This document shows positions 15,467-26,412 of a stretch of 64,000 nt of DNA, one piece after another. Within the stretch, counting starts at the first letter, position 1. Every line of letters starts with the position of its first letter. Position numbers and translations under genes: made by a program. Under the pieces are notes generated by a model. The model saw nothing but the letters and a program-made list of their open reading frames with translations. It was not told the origin of the DNA and searched no databases. Source of the DNA: Zygosaccharomyces rouxii. Its lineage: Eukaryota; Ascomycota; Saccharomycetes; Saccharomycetales; Saccharomycetaceae. The stretch spans positions 1,302,001-1,366,000 of the forward strand of contig NC_012996.1 of the NCBI RefSeq assembly GCF_000026365.1. The letters are read 5' to 3'.

Positions 15467-17899
15467 TTAGTTCAGGTATACGTTTTTTGTCCAGTTCAAA
15501 ATCTTGTCCCAGACAATTTTGTTGGCATTATGGTATCTGATACCATGATCAGAATCGGGGAAAACGTGAACGTCGTAATTTTCTACACTGTTTAGATTCA
15601 GCAGGTCTAAAACTTTTAAGGAATTTTGGAAATGAACATTATCATCACCTGTACCATGCATTAACAAAAATCTTTTGGCCTGTGCAATGGCCGTCACATT
15701 ATGAACACTAGATTGTTCATATCCATTTTGGTTTTGTTGCGGAGTATGCATATATCTTTCTGTGTAAACCGAATCGTAAAATCCCCAATCGGTAACTGGT
15801 GCTACAGAAATACCGTATTTGAAATGAACACCAGCATCCTTTTCTAATGTCTTTAAAGTCAAATATCCACCGTATGACCATCCAAATAATGATATTTTGT
15901 TAGCGTCAACGTAGTGCTTGCTACTGTAAAGAGCAGCAGCTGCGATTTGATCCTGTGCTTCGTAGTCGCCTAATTTATCACGAACCACTGATCTAAACTC
16001 CTTTCCCTTGAAGCCAGTGCCACGTCCATCGACAATCACTATGATAGCATTCAATTGAGACGCAAAGACTTCTAAGAAACTCACTGAATAAGTTTGCAAA
16101 ACTTGTTGTGAATTGGGTCCACCATAGGCATAAAAAAACACCGGATAATAATTTTTCCTGTTGGCCCTAAAACCATTAGGTAAAATTTCCAGCGCATTCA
16201 CAATCACACCATTTGGTAGAGTCAATTCTTTAAATTGTTTGCGTGGGATAGCATATTTACAAAGTTCATCAGAAAGCTTCTCATTTTTAGTCAAATAAAA
16301 CAATGTTTTACCTCTAATGTTGCCCTTTTTGTCAGCATCTGGTTGGTTTGATTTCAAATCCACAATCTTTTGGAAAGGTATACTTGGACCCCTATAGGAG
16401 ATTAAAACAAATCTGCTACCCGATGAGAATGAAGCTGTATAAACAGCATTTTCAGATGTGTCCGTTATTTCAACAATCTCCTCCGGTTGCTTTAAATTTA
16501 CAGAGTAAAGATGTCTCTGAGTGGAAGATTCCTTTGTGGCAATGAAGTAAACATCGTTAGTTTCATGATCAAATGCGAATGGACCGTCTTCAATTTCCCA
16601 TTCACCCCTTGTAAGCGCAATTGGGGATGAAGATCCAACAGAATCAAAATAAACAAGATGATTAAATCCATCTATTGGTAGAACGTCCAAATACCCATCA
16701 CTATTTCTACCGTTGGAATCGTCACGTGGAATATGTAATGTGTTGTGAGTAATCTCCCACCAACCACCATTAGAAGAATCCTCTCGCACAATCTTCGAAT
16801 TTTGAGTCACTGCATTTACCAGATAAACTTTCAAAACATCGGATGAACGGTCACTACTCTTGACAAGCAATTGGTCATCACCAACCCATTTGGCCTCCGT
16901 GAGCAATTCTGGCGAACCTTCTAAACCAATCGGTGAAGTCTTATCCTTCTTTGCATCATATATGACAACATCAGCTACTGGATTAGGCGTACCGCTTTTT
17001 GGATACTTGATGGATCTCAATTCAGAATACACATCTTCAGGGTTTTGCACGTAATATGGAATCACAAATTCATTAACGAAAGTTTCGTTAATCTTGAAAA
17101 AAGCCAAATAATCACCTTGTGGAGACCACCATAACGTTCTATCGGTTTCCATAATTTCCTCTTCATAAACCCAATCCGGCTTACCATTGAATACTTGAGT
17201 ACTACCATCATGAGTAATTCTACTGACAGTTTTGGATTCTTCTGTAGAGTAGAGATACAAATCGTTATCCTTAACATAAGCAATATCCACAGAATTAGGT
17301 GACCATTCCGCCAATGCTAAATTATCACCAATGCGGTCAATACCGGTAACATTGTTGTAAACGAAATAAGACCCAAAACTTGAATGCCTCCAATTGTGTA
17401 CAGTACTAGTTCTAATGAGCAGTTGCTCTAAGTTTGGCGATGCTACCAATGAATCTACACTGTGATTGGCACCCTTGTATTGAAAACTCTTACCCTCCCA
17501 CAATATCTTGCTGTAATCTTCATCAAACACAGATCTAACTTCGTAATTATCATTTTCTGTAGTGAGAAATAACCCCTTATCATCTTCAGTGGACCCAGTT
17601 GTGTGGATCCATTGCAATGCTTTGAGTTCTGGTACAAAAGTACCGTTTCTCAAATTATCAAATGATACCTTAATCTTACCGTCTTTAGTGAATTGAGATT
17701 TAGGTAACCGATATACATCAGGATTACTAGCTTTATAATTGATATGGAATCCTAACCCAAACGTGGTTACTGGTAATACAACGAAAACAAGCAACAAAGC
17801 ATATCTCAGAAGTGCTGTTCTTATTCTACCCTTACCGTTTCTATTTTTTCTCGCAGATGATTCTATAAGATAATGGTTGGATTTCTCTATGTCTTCCAT
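15467..17899 (-). CDS. DAP2: Vacuolar dipeptidyl aminopeptidase B (DAP2)
   Basis: This 810-residue type II membrane protein is a serine peptidase of the DPP4 family. It removes X-Pro and X-Ala dipeptides in the vacuole. A short basic cytosolic N-terminus (residues 1-32) is followed by one membrane anchor near 33-51, a beta-propeller domain, and an alpha/beta-hydrolase domain. The nucleophile lies in GWSYGG, the aspartate in HGTGDDNVHF and the histidine in PDSDHGIRYH. The start is the first ATG at 17899; upstream the frame opens only from TTG. Synteny with RPN1 and SLT2 (YHR027C-YHR030C) points to DAP2 rather than its Golgi paralogue STE13. YHI9, which separates DAP2 and SLT2 in S. cerevisiae, is absent here. 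Confidence 0.93.
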   Translation of the reverse strand: MEDIEKSNHYLIESSARKNRNGKGRIRTALLRYALLLVFVVLPVTTFGLGFHINYKASNPDVYRLPKSQFTKDGKIKVSFDNLRNGTFVPELKALQWIHTTGSTEDDKGLFLTTENDNYEVRSVFDEDYSKILWEGKSFQYKGANHSVDSLVASPNLEQLLIRTSTVHNWRHSSFGSYFVYNNVTGIDRIGDNLALAEWSPNSVDIAYVKDNDLYLYSTEESKTVSRITHDGSTQVFNGKPDWVYEEEIMETDRTLWWSPQGDYLAFFKINETFVNEFVIPYYVQNPEDVYSELRSIKYPKSGTPNPVADVVIYDAKKDKTSPIGLEGSPELLTEAKWVGDDQLLVKSSDRSSDVLKVYLVNAVTQNSKIVREDSSNGGWWEITHNTLHIPRDDSNGRNSDGYLDVLPIDGFNHLVYFDSVGSSSPIALTRGEWEIEDGPFAFDHETNDVYFIATKESSTQRHLYSVNLKQPEEIVEITDTSENAVYTASFSSGSRFVLISYRGPSIPFQKIVDLKSNQPDADKKGNIRGKTLFYLTKNEKLSDELCKYAIPRKQFKELTLPNGVIVNALEILPNGFRANRKNYYPVFFYAYGGPNSQQVLQTYSVSFLEVFASQLNAIIVIVDGRGTGFKGKEFRSVVRDKLGDYEAQDQIAAAALYSSKHYVDANKISLFGWSYGGYLTLKTLEKDAGVHFKYGISVAPVTDWGFYDSVYTERYMHTPQQNQNGYEQSSVHNVTAIAQAKRFLLMHGTGDDNVHFQNSLKVLDLLNLNSVENYDVHVFPDSDHGIRYHNANKIVWDKILNWTKNVYLN

Positions 17900-18265
17900 C
17901 TTGGACAACCTTTGATCACCTTAGCTAATTTGGCCGTAGTAAAGGGGAAAACAGCAAACTAATTGATTTACTCTTGCTTTTTCTTTTATATGGACTCGAG
18001 CTCGAACTCATCTTGTTCGCAACCCAGCGCAGCCACTATCAATTAAAGCGTCCCTGATAAAGAACCAGCAACTCTAGAAAAAAACAAGACACAAGAACGG
18101 AAGACAACAAACAAACACAAGAAACAGACAACAAACAAAGGGATCCGACAGTGAAATTTTGTGGCTTGGCGTAAAATAAAAAGATTGCAACCTATAGATA
18201 ATTAAAAAACCGAGGTATGTAAAAAGGTAAAAGCAGTAGTGCCAATGGGAGAGTATGCTTTCTTA
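17900..18265. other. Intergenic region SLT2/DAP2
   Basis: These 366 bp between two minus-strand genes hold the DAP2 promoter and the SLT2 3' end. A long purine-rich, ACAA-rich tract at 18077-18140 is visible. No gene occupies the place that S. cerevisiae gives to YHI9. Confidence 0.5.
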
Positions 18266-19714
18266 TTACATAAATTTTTTGTCGAGACCAAATTCTAATT
18301 CTTTCTCTAGATCCAAGAAATCACCGTAACCGCCCTGATTTCCTAAAGTACCATTAGCACCCTGTTTCAATTCTACTGGTGTTTCTAGTAGATTCTCCTG
18401 AGGCCTTGGTGGAAAATCTGTATCATGTCTTGGTAAATCTCTAGAATCAATACCAAAAGATTCTTGCAATTGTGGATTTTGTGCGGATGGAGGTCCGCCA
18501 CCTAACATTTGTTGAGTAAAATCGTTTTCGTTCAATCCTGAACTCGCATCTAATTCATTTTCGTCTCGAGCTTTATTTTGTAATTCTTGCTCATGTTGCC
18601 ATTCTTGTTCTTCTATTAGAGGCTGTCTAACGTACTGTCTAAACTCTTGTACTTCACGAATAACCATTTGCCTCAATTCGCTCATTTCATTAATACTTTC
18701 AAAGCTAAATTCAAATTTCTCATTACAAACAGGTTCATCAGCTGGATCATGCCATATGGATAAATATGGGTGTTCTAATGCATCTTCAACCGTAATTCTT
18801 TCCTCTGGATCAAACATCAACATTTTTTCCAGCAGATCTAAAGCCTGTGGATTTGCCTGTGGGAAAATATCTACAAATGGTACCTTGGGAATGAATCCTA
18901 ATTGATGGATATAATCTTGAACATTTTTAGACCCAATGCGGCCTAGAGTTTCATCAGGTGGTGTACCGAGCACTTGTAATATTCGATTCAACTGGTTAAC
19001 ATAATCTTTACCTTTGAAAATTGGTTTACCACCTAGAAATTCCGCTAAAATACAACCAGTTGACCAAACGTCAATCGCCTTTGTATAACCTTGATAAGAT
19101 AACATAATTTCAGGTGCTCTGTACCATCTCGTAGCCACGTATTCCGTTAAAAATTGGTTATTTTCAACAGGATTTTCAGAATAACCTCTTGCCAAACCAA
19201 AATCACAGATCTTTAACTGACAATCGGCATTCACCAGCAGGTTACCAGGTTTCAAATCTCTGTGCAAAACATCCGCAGAATGAATGTATTTCAATCCACA
19301 CAGGATTTGATAGATAAAACTTTGATAATGTGCATCCGTCAATGGCTGACCAGATTTAATAATTTGGTGCATATCACACTCCATCAGTTCTTCGTACAGA
19401 TACAACCCTGAGAAAGTCCCATCCGGATAAAAAATAATATCCATATCATAAAGACAAGTAATGTTTTTGTGACCTCTGAAGTGTCTGAGCAGTTTCAATT
19501 CTCTCAAGGATCTTTTACAAAGTAGTGTCTTGGAAAAAATGTTTGTCACTTTCTTAATTGCCACTGTGGTATCCTCTAGGGCCTCTGTAAATCTGGCGGA
19601 ACACACTATCCCGTAGGCACCATGACCAATTTCCTTGATCAACTGAAATCTCTTATCAACAGTAAAATCCTGGTTAAAAACCTTGAAAGTATGTCTATCG
19701 ATCTTGTCACACAT
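18266..19714 (-). CDS. SLT2: Cell-wall-integrity MAP kinase SLT2 (MPK1)
   Basis: This 482-residue MAP kinase is the last kinase of the Pkc1-Bck1-Mkk1/2 cascade; it activates Rlm1 and SBF in response to cell-wall stress. The kinase domain (about residues 23-320) shows the glycine loop GHGAYG, the ATP lysine in VAIKKV (K54 area), [11 protein letters not shown], and the dual-phosphorylation lip T190-E191-Y192 in [12 protein letters not shown]. The C-terminal tail contains a Gln/Glu-rich stretch and ends [14 protein letters not shown], nearly as in S. cerevisiae. The paralogue KDX1 has no second copy here, as expected before the genome duplication. Confidence 0.98.
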   Translation of the reverse strand: MCDKIDRHTFKVFNQDFTVDKRFQLIKEIGHGAYGIVCSARFTEALEDTTVAIKKVTNIFSKTLLCKRSLRELKLLRHFRGHKNITCLYDMDIIFYPDGTFSGLYLYEELMECDMHQIIKSGQPLTDAHYQSFIYQILCGLKYIHSADVLHRDLKPGNLLVNADCQLKICDFGLARGYSENPVENNQFLTEYVATRWYRAPEIMLSYQGYTKAIDVWSTGCILAEFLGGKPIFKGKDYVNQLNRILQVLGTPPDETLGRIGSKNVQDYIHQLGFIPKVPFVDIFPQANPQALDLLEKMLMFDPEERITVEDALEHPYLSIWHDPADEPVCNEKFEFSFESINEMSELRQMVIREVQEFRQYVRQPLIEEQEWQHEQELQNKARDENELDASSGLNENDFTQQMLGGGPPSAQNPQLQESFGIDSRDLPRHDTDFPPRPQENLLETPVELKQGANGTLGNQGGYGDFLDLEKELEFGLDKKFM

Positions 19715-20116
19715 TTTTTGTTATGGGTATCTAAATAACTGTTACAATTCAATTCGATTCGATTCAAGTCAATTCAGTTCTAAAGGTTTGTTGCAATTTT
19801 CCTGGTTCTTGATATTTCCCGTCCTGTCACCTTTCTCAAATGACAATGCAGCGTATGCCGTTCTTATTGCTGTAACAACTACCTACACTAGTACAGGTAT
19901 TAGTATTAGTATTAGTACTACGTTTCGTATTAGTACACTTTTCAATTTTTTCACTCGCGAAACGGCTGTACTATTTTTAGTTAACGTTGACGAATGACAG
20001 GAAAGAATGAATGAAGTAAAAAAACAAAAGAGAAGAATCACCATTATGAGCCTTCCTGTCCTCGAGCTAAAAATCGTAAATCGAACAATGCGATGGATCA
20101 ATCATATTCGCCTCTT
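19715..20116. other. Intergenic region RRM3/SLT2 with ATTAGT repeat
   Basis: These 402 bp hold the SLT2 promoter and RRM3 3' end. An ATTAGT-type tandem repeat (about 19897-19918) and AATTC/GATTC repeats (about 19743-19775) are visible. No gene was recognised. Confidence 0.5.
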
Positions 20117-22045
20117 CTAAGCCACGGTCTCTAGGTTCTTATAGAAGTCCTTAACCTTACCGTTGGCCCGAATTTTTCTCGGATCGAAATTTAGCACCTG
20201 TAGATTATCCATTGAAACTGCTCTCGACAGCGCCACGTAGACCTGTCCAGCTTCGAAGATTCTTCGTAGATCCACCTTCAGCCTTTGAATAGTTTGACCC
20301 TGTGCCTTGTGTATAGAGAGCGCCCAACATAAAGTTATCGGGAGCTGTGTGCGCTCGATAGCGGTCTTTTCAGCAGGTATATCCACGACAAAAGGCTCTG
20401 GTAGCGTCAGCTCATAATGGTACCTGTTGGGACCGATCGTGTATCGCACGTAGGGATATATGGGCTCCTGGCCGACGAGAGTGCTTGTAGCCTGCGCCAC
20501 GAGTGATTGTAGAGGTCCTTGGCGGGTCCTGGGTCTTGACTGGAACGCATGATGAAATTCTACATTTTGGTGAACCGTATGGTTTGCAATAGCTTCGCTG
20601 ACGAGCCTCATATCTTGAACCAATTCGTCATCCACTGTCTGGTAGAATTTCTTCATTGCCCTCTCTAAACGTTCCGTGGTGAAAAAGAGCACTTTACCCA
20701 GTGTACCGTTAACTAGTTCGGATTCAGGCTTATTCCGTATCATCATGACCTGAGCGTCTACTTTCAGCGTCAAGATTTTATCTACCCTTGTAATGGAATC
20801 CAATAGCGGCAATAGCTCGGTTGGCCCCACATCTAAAGATTTGAAAACTCTAGGTTCACCGGGCAACGTTTGTAATTGTCTACCGTTGGATAATTCCACC
20901 TCTTTCCTAGTTGCATATAATTCAGTAGGTTCAATTCCATCAGAGTAGCGAACTTCTCTTCTCAGTTTTGCAATATTACCCACAAGCTCTGGTGTAGGTT
21001 CACCGTATCTAATGGCATTTAACATGTCAACCAAATTATCATCTCTTTGTCTGAAGACCTTGGTGAGTAAAATAGTTTTTTGAATACAGTTCTTCCACAT
21101 CTGAGATTCAAAACTGAATACTATACCATCTTTTGAAACAGGAGGTAATTGAAAGAAATCTCCTGTAAGTACTAATTGGATACCGCCAAATGGTTGATCA
21201 TTTTGACGTACACGTCTAGCTACCTCTTCAATCTTGTCTAACATTCTACCATCCAACATGGAAATTTCATCAATGATAAGAGCCTTGGTAAACCTCCAAA
21301 CTGAAAATATTTGTCGCTGTTTCTTGATGTGTTTTACTAGATAGTCCACACTTTGATTACCGAGGCCAATACCACTCCATCTGTGGAACGTCGTACCACC
21401 AATGGTGGCGGCAGCAAGACCTGTAGATGCGGTCACAGCTACAGCCTCTCTACCGTAAACACTACTCAATCTGTCGATCAAGGTTCTTAGAATGACAGAT
21501 TTACCAGTACCGGCGCTACCAGTATAGAAAACGTTCAGCCGGTTGTTCACAACCAGGTTTACTACTTGCTCCTGTTCCTTAGTAAGGGCCATTGGAGTAA
21601 ATTGTCCAAAAGAAGATGATTGTACACCGGTGGGTTTACGTGAAGTCCTCAGTCTTTTAGTTGCAGTTACTTTAAATCCTGGTAGTGATGATTTTGTTTC
21701 TGCCAATGGTGAATTAATAGTCTCATCGCGACTTGATTCTCGAGAGATTAAGGATTCCTGTGAACTGTTGACACTTCTTGGCACAGAGATCTTTCTGCAA
21801 GGCTTGAAATTGTTCAATTCTGGCGTTTGCACTAGTCTTTTCAGCTCATCGTCGGGATCACATTCTTCGAATGAACCAGAGTCGGTCAAAGATGAGCTGA
21901 TACGCTTCAGATTGGGACGAGGTGCAGGTGAACGTTCGACTGGTCCCCTTTGAACCGTTTTGGATCCAAAGAAGGAAGATATGCTCATTTGTCGGGAAGC
22001 TGATTGATCTTTTGATTTAGAACTCTTCGAACTACCGCGAAACAT
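20117..22045 (-). CDS. RRM3: Pif1-family DNA helicase RRM3
   Basis: This 642-residue 5'-to-3' DNA helicase helps replication forks pass protein barriers such as tRNA genes and rDNA. Residues 19-26 (QMSISSFF) make a textbook PCNA-binding PIP box, as known for Rrm3. The helicase core starts near residue 150: Walker A GSAGTGKS, Walker B LIIDEISMLDG, motif GDFFQLPPV, and the C-terminal motif LSIHKAQGQT. The N-terminal 140 residues are Ser/Arg-rich and probably disordered. The position between SLT2 and ERC1 matches YHR031C, so RRM3 is preferred over its paralogue PIF1. The product is somewhat shorter than S. cerevisiae Rrm3 (723), mainly in the N-terminus. Confidence 0.93.
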   Translation of the reverse strand: MFRGSSKSSKSKDQSASRQMSISSFFGSKTVQRGPVERSPAPRPNLKRISSSLTDSGSFEECDPDDELKRLVQTPELNNFKPCRKISVPRSVNSSQESLISRESSRDETINSPLAETKSSLPGFKVTATKRLRTSRKPTGVQSSSFGQFTPMALTKEQEQVVNLVVNNRLNVFYTGSAGTGKSVILRTLIDRLSSVYGREAVAVTASTGLAAATIGGTTFHRWSGIGLGNQSVDYLVKHIKKQRQIFSVWRFTKALIIDEISMLDGRMLDKIEEVARRVRQNDQPFGGIQLVLTGDFFQLPPVSKDGIVFSFESQMWKNCIQKTILLTKVFRQRDDNLVDMLNAIRYGEPTPELVGNIAKLRREVRYSDGIEPTELYATRKEVELSNGRQLQTLPGEPRVFKSLDVGPTELLPLLDSITRVDKILTLKVDAQVMMIRNKPESELVNGTLGKVLFFTTERLERAMKKFYQTVDDELVQDMRLVSEAIANHTVHQNVEFHHAFQSRPRTRQGPLQSLVAQATSTLVGQEPIYPYVRYTIGPNRYHYELTLPEPFVVDIPAEKTAIERTQLPITLCWALSIHKAQGQTIQRLKVDLRRIFEAGQVYVALSRAVSMDNLQVLNFDPRKIRANGKVKDFYKNLETVA

Positions 22046-22321
22046 GCTGGAAAAAAGCTGGAAAAGGGCGGTATGCTATAACAAAGGGTCAATTGTTGAG
22101 ATCTAGCACGTCTAATATACTTGACAGTACTTATTCGAGCCTTTTTACCGGCGATTGGCTCATCTGTCTTTGGTAGTCTTGGCATTCGAAAATTCATAAG
22201 GCTTTTTCGGCGCGCACGACATAAACAGTCAAGGAAGACACATATAGGTGTAAAGGTATTGTTAAGGTTTGGGAAGGGTACTTATTAGATATTTAGGAGT
22301 GATTAGGAGCCACTGAATAAA

Positions 22322-24121
22322 ATGCACAGACAATTCCAGCATACAGCACATAATAGGAGATCCTCCATAGTCTACTCCAGTAGCGTGGGGAAAGCTGGAT
22401 TATTCAGTCCTACAGATTACATATCAGGTCAAAATGGACTGGAGGGGGACGATGAAGCCATTGAAGGCGGTCAGGATGATGGATTGAGCGATCATGCACT
22501 CTACCCGTCGTCACTATTGGATGCAAACAACTCTAGGACTCTACAAAGGGAATCCCGGAAGAGCAATAGAAGATCTTTGCCAGGGAGCCTCATAGAAGAG
22601 GAAAGAGATCTCCTCATAGATAATAAGTTATTAAACAATAGAAGAAGCTCCAATGCCCATTATGGGTCTACAGAGAACGAAGAGTCAGATGTAATAGATA
22701 CATGGGAAAATGCTATAAAGGATGGTAAAAATATAAGAACCACTATTAAAAGAGAATCTCAAGTCATTGGAACAAATGCTATGCCACTAGTGGTAACTTT
22801 CCTCTTACAAGACTCTTTAACCCTGGCATCAATCTTCTCAGTATCACAGCTTGGTACGAAGGAATTGGGTGGTGTTACGCTGGGATCTATGACGGCAAAT
22901 ATTACTGGGTTGGCTGCAATCCAGGGGTTGTGTACTTGTTTGGATACACTTTGTGCACAAGCTTACGGGGCCAAAAATTACCACATGGTAGGCGTTTTCG
23001 TACAGAGATGTGCAATTATCACTTTGCTAGCTTTTTTACCCGTCATGATAATTTGGTGTTTTTGGGCGGAAACAATTTTGGCATGGATGATTCCACAGAA
23101 AGAATTGTGCCATTTAGCGGCTCAATATCTAGGCATACTGTCAATCGGTATACCTGGTTTCATTCTGTTCGAGTGCGGTAAAAGATTTTTACAGTGTCAA
23201 GGAATTTTCCATGCTTCTACGATGGTTCTATTCATATGTGCACCGCTAAATGCGTTCATGAATTATATTTTAGTTTGGAATGAGAGAATTGGAATTGGTT
23301 ATTTAGGGGCACCGTTGTCGGTTTCCATTAATTGCTGGTTAATGGCACTAGGACTTTTACTATACACCATCTTTACCAAGGAAGAAGTTAGACCACTCAA
23401 ATGCTGGAATGGAATAATCAAACCAAACCAAATTTTCAAAAATTGGAAGAAAATGCTAAATCTGGCGTTACCGGGTATTCTTATGGTGGAGACAGAATTT
23501 CTAGGATTTGAAATTTTAACCATTTTTGCATCTTATTTGGGCTCTGCAGCATTAGGAGCACAATCAATTGTATCTACGATTGCATCATTGGCGTACCAGA
23601 TACCGTTCGCCATTTCTGTTACCACTAGTACTCGTGTAGCCAATTTTATCGGTGCATCCTTGTGGGAAAGTTGCATAATTACTTGTCAAACGTCATTATT
23701 ATTGTCATTTGTCTCCTCTTCCACCAACATGCTGATTATTCTTGTATTTAGAAATCAACTCGCAGCAATGTTTTCCAAGGAACAGGATGTTAAAGATTTG
23801 GTCGTTGCCACTTTACCTATACTGGCCTTTATGCAATTATTTGATGCTTTTAATGCGTCAACTGCTGGCTGTTTGAGGGGGCAAGGTCGGCAAAAGATCG
23901 GAGGATATATCAACATGTTTGCATTTTATGCCATTGGTGTTCCCCTGGCTTATTTCTTAACTTTCTCCAGAAACATGGGTGTCGGTGGTCTGTGGATCGG
24001 TATCACCATGGCACTTGTCACTATGAGCGTTTGTCAAGGTGGTGCAGTCTTCAACTGCAATTGGGACGATATTATTAACGCCGCCAAATCTCGTAATACT
24101 GAAGGTGACGAACAAGAATAA
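22322..24121 (+). CDS. ERC1: MATE-family transporter ERC1
   Basis: This 599-residue membrane protein belongs to the MATE (multidrug and toxin extrusion) family. S. cerevisiae Erc1 is linked to ethionine resistance and S-adenosylmethionine accumulation. The first 150 residues are hydrophilic and Ser/Arg/Asp-rich. About twelve membrane helices follow, with two MATE halves starting near [18 protein letters not shown] and [37 protein letters not shown] is a family signature. It is divergent from RRM3 with a 276-bp shared promoter, the same order as YHR031C-YHR032W. Confidence 0.93.
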   Translation: MHRQFQHTAHNRRSSIVYSSSVGKAGLFSPTDYISGQNGLEGDDEAIEGGQDDGLSDHALYPSSLLDANNSRTLQRESRKSNRRSLPGSLIEEERDLLIDNKLLNNRRSSNAHYGSTENEESDVIDTWENAIKDGKNIRTTIKRESQVIGTNAMPLVVTFLLQDSLTLASIFSVSQLGTKELGGVTLGSMTANITGLAAIQGLCTCLDTLCAQAYGAKNYHMVGVFVQRCAIITLLAFLPVMIIWCFWAETILAWMIPQKELCHLAAQYLGILSIGIPGFILFECGKRFLQCQGIFHASTMVLFICAPLNAFMNYILVWNERIGIGYLGAPLSVSINCWLMALGLLLYTIFTKEEVRPLKCWNGIIKPNQIFKNWKKMLNLALPGILMVETEFLGFEILTIFASYLGSAALGAQSIVSTIASLAYQIPFAISVTTSTRVANFIGASLWESCIITCQTSLLLSFVSSSTNMLIILVFRNQLAAMFSKEQDVKDLVVATLPILAFMQLFDAFNASTAGCLRGQGRQKIGGYINMFAFYAIGVPLAYFLTFSRNMGVGGLWIGITMALVTMSVCQGGAVFNCNWDDIINAAKSRNTEGDEQE

Positions 24122-24229
24122 AAAGATGTATTATGACAAAGGACGTTTGGTTTAGTTTAATTTATTTATTTCTATCCTATAAGTAAGTAATATACAGATA
24201 CAACAAAATTAAGAAAAAAAAGTGTTCTT

Positions 24230-25597
24230 TTAAGCCTTTGCCTTTTTGGCCTTTGGTGCAGAACTAGATTCTTGTTCCTTATTTTCTTGGTCTTCCTCTT
24301 CATCTGGTTGGGATCTCTTAAGCTTGTGGCGGAAGATAGATTTTAATTCTTCAGGATTAGCAACTTCTGCCAATGCGCTGTCAAATTGAGATAGAGTAAC
24401 TTTAACACCATCAATTTCAATTTCTTTGAATGGTTCAGATTCACTCTTCTCCTTTTTCAATTCATCCTTACCCTTTGCTATTTCATCAATAACATCTTGG
24501 TTATAATATAGCGGTATAGCTGGTGAGTCTGTAGACTTGATGAAAACTGATCTAATTGAGTATTTCTCCTTTAGTTGTCCAATGATGGATTCAGCGTTAT
24601 CAGCCAATTCTTCAGTGGATAACCAGTCAAAGTGACCTAGATGTACATTCATTGTAGTACCACGAGGTAAAATTACAGGTAATTTACTTTGGTAGATTTT
24701 TTCGAATTTGTTCTTAATGGTTTTCAAGGACAACTCACCGTTTAAATGAGTCTTGATAGGAATTGGTGTTGTCTCCAACTTATTGTATGCCTTACCACCC
24801 AAAAGTTTTGGTAAAGTAGTAATAACGCTATCATCTGCTAAAATTAGTGAAAATTCTGACAAGAAAGCTCTTCTCGCTTCATATGCTTTATGAACGGTTT
24901 TCAATTCCTTGGCAGCAATGATCTCTAATTCTGGTGTATCCTGCAAACCTTCCACAACTTGTTCAGCTTCAATGCTACCGGCATCTGAATCTTTCAAGAT
25001 CAAAAGAATCTTGAAATCCTTAACCATGGTAACACTTGCCTTCTTCCATGCTGCAAACAAAGAATGCTTAATATCAAGCAATTTTGGTTTGAAGTCTTTT
25101 TTAGTACCGGTAAATGAAGTATTGTTAACGGCTATCAATTGAATATATTTGCCCAATTCTTCGTCACCACCAAGCAAATTATTCTCATCACCACCTTCGT
25201 TCTTTCTTTCTTCATATTTCTTTAGTTGTTCTAAGGCATGAACAATTCTAGACTTGAAGTTCTGCTCCTTAGAGGCAACTTTAGAGGCCTTTGGAGATCC
25301 TTTTGGAGAAGCCTTTGGAGATCCTTTTGGAGAAGACTTAGGAGCAGTCTTTGGAGAAGACTTTGGAGCAGCCTTTGGAGAACCCTTTGGCGATGCCTTT
25401 GGAGCAGCCTTAGGAGAGGCCTTTGGAGCAGTCTTTGGAGATGCCTTTGGAGATGCCTTTGGAGATGTCTTCTCAGAGGACTTGGCAGGTGCAGTCTTCG
25501 GTGAAGCTTTAGCCCCTGTCTTTTCCTTAGATGTTACCTTGGTGGGAGTACCCACAGGTGTAGACTTTTGAGATGTTGAACGACTCTTCTTACCCAT
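24230..25597 (-). CDS. CIC1: 60S ribosome assembly factor CIC1 (NSA3) with long S-P-K tail
   Basis: This 455-residue nucleolar protein has a ribosomal protein L1-like fold. Cic1 binds the foot of the pre-60S particle near ITS2. The L1-like domain spans about residues 110-400, with blocks close to S. cerevisiae Cic1: YIQLIAVNNTSFTGTKK, LLILKDSDAG, SLILADDSVITTLPKLLGGK and LPRGTTMNVHLG. The N-terminal 110 residues carry about 20 short units of the type KASPK, TAPK or GSPK, which makes this protein about 80 residues longer than S. cerevisiae Cic1. The C-terminus is acidic then Lys-rich. ELF1 is divergent; the shared promoter has three overlapping PAC motifs. Confidence 0.95.
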   Translation of the reverse strand: MGKKSRSTSQKSTPVGTPTKVTSKEKTGAKASPKTAPAKSSEKTSPKASPKASPKTAPKASPKAAPKASPKGSPKAAPKSSPKTAPKSSPKGSPKASPKGSPKASKVASKEQNFKSRIVHALEQLKKYEERKNEGGDENNLLGGDEELGKYIQLIAVNNTSFTGTKKDFKPKLLDIKHSLFAAWKKASVTMVKDFKILLILKDSDAGSIEAEQVVEGLQDTPELEIIAAKELKTVHKAYEARRAFLSEFSLILADDSVITTLPKLLGGKAYNKLETTPIPIKTHLNGELSLKTIKNKFEKIYQSKLPVILPRGTTMNVHLGHFDWLSTEELADNAESIIGQLKEKYSIRSVFIKSTDSPAIPLYYNQDVIDEIAKGKDELKKEKSESEPFKEIEIDGVKVTLSQFDSALAEVANPEELKSIFRHKLKRSQPDEEEDQENKEQESSSAPKAKKAKA

Positions 25598-25632
25598 TTT
25601 ATCAACGTTCTTATTTGACTTGTTCTGCCTGC

Positions 25633-25649
25633 GATGAGCTCATCTCATC
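25633..25649. promoter_or_regulatory. Cluster of PAC motifs upstream of CIC1
   Basis: Three overlapping exact matches to GATGAG(A/C)T occur: 25633-25640 on plus, 25637-25644 and 25642-25649 on minus. They are bound by Dot6/Tod6 and mark ribosome-biogenesis genes. A/T tracts resembling the partner RRPE element follow at 25650-25672. The position about 40-50 bp upstream of CIC1 suits that gene. Confidence 0.75.
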
Positions 25650-25800
25650 GATTTTTTTCAAATTTTTTTCACCTCTAAGAAAGCCATTCCCGTATTCAAG
25701 CATAACGGGACCTTGAACCTTTGACAGATGAATAACTATCCCAAATACAACAACTACAACTACAAGAAACAAGTAGCATCAATCAAAGTTTCAAATAACG

Positions 25801-26277
25801 ATGGGTAAAAGAAAGAAGGCCACTAGAAAGCCACAAAGGAGGCTTGCTCTCAAACTAGACACGAAGTTTAACTGTCTTTTCTGCAACCATGATAAATCAG
25901 TAAACTGTACATTGGATAAAAAGAACAGTATAGGATCACTGCAGTGTAAGATATGCGGACAGTCGTTTCAAACACGTATCAATGGTCTTTCACAGCCGGT
26001 TGATGTTTACAGCGATTGGTTTGATGCCGTAGAAGAAGTTAATACTGGTCGTGGCAGTGAAAGTGAAGAAGATGAAGATAGTGATAGTGATTATGAGAGC
26101 GATTCTGACGAGGAGAAACCAACAAGAGGTGCTACTGCCGGTGCAGGGAAAGGAGATATAATAGATAGTGATGAAGAAGAAGTAGAGCAAGATGAAGAAG
26201 ACGACGACGATGATGAAGACGAAAGAATTGCACATAAGCGCGGGCGTGGTGCCCTTGTAGACAGTGATGATGAATAA
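25801..26277 (+). CDS. ELF1: Transcription elongation factor ELF1
   Basis: This 158-residue nuclear factor binds elongating RNA polymerase II and helps keep chromatin structure during transcription. The basic N-terminus [14 protein letters not shown] is typical. A zinc ribbon follows, with Cys pairs in NCLFCNHD (about residues 24-27) and QCKICGQS (about 49-52). The conserved block [18 protein letters not shown] closes the domain. The C-terminal 70 residues are strongly acidic with repeated Ser-Asp-Glu sites likely phosphorylated by CK2, and end in a short basic and acidic motif. Length is close to S. cerevisiae Elf1 (145). Confidence 0.95.
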   Translation: MGKRKKATRKPQRRLALKLDTKFNCLFCNHDKSVNCTLDKKNSIGSLQCKICGQSFQTRINGLSQPVDVYSDWFDAVEEVNTGRGSESEEDEDSDSDYESDSDEEKPTRGATAGAGKGDIIDSDEEEVEQDEEDDDDDEDERIAHKRGRGALVDSDDE

Positions 26278-26412
26278 TAAATATATATATATATATAGAA
26301 TAGTTATGTTTCGAATACGTGCATTATCCTCCAAGTATCTCGAGCTTCATTTCTACGTTTCGTTTTATTCTCTTTTTTTCTTGTTATCATTTCCCCCGGT
26401 TTTGATTTAATT

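Noticed and set aside
25238..25571. Open frames on the plus strand opposite CIC1 (88 and 105 codons)
   Set aside because: They are the mirror of the S-P-K codon repeat on the other strand and show low-complexity translations.
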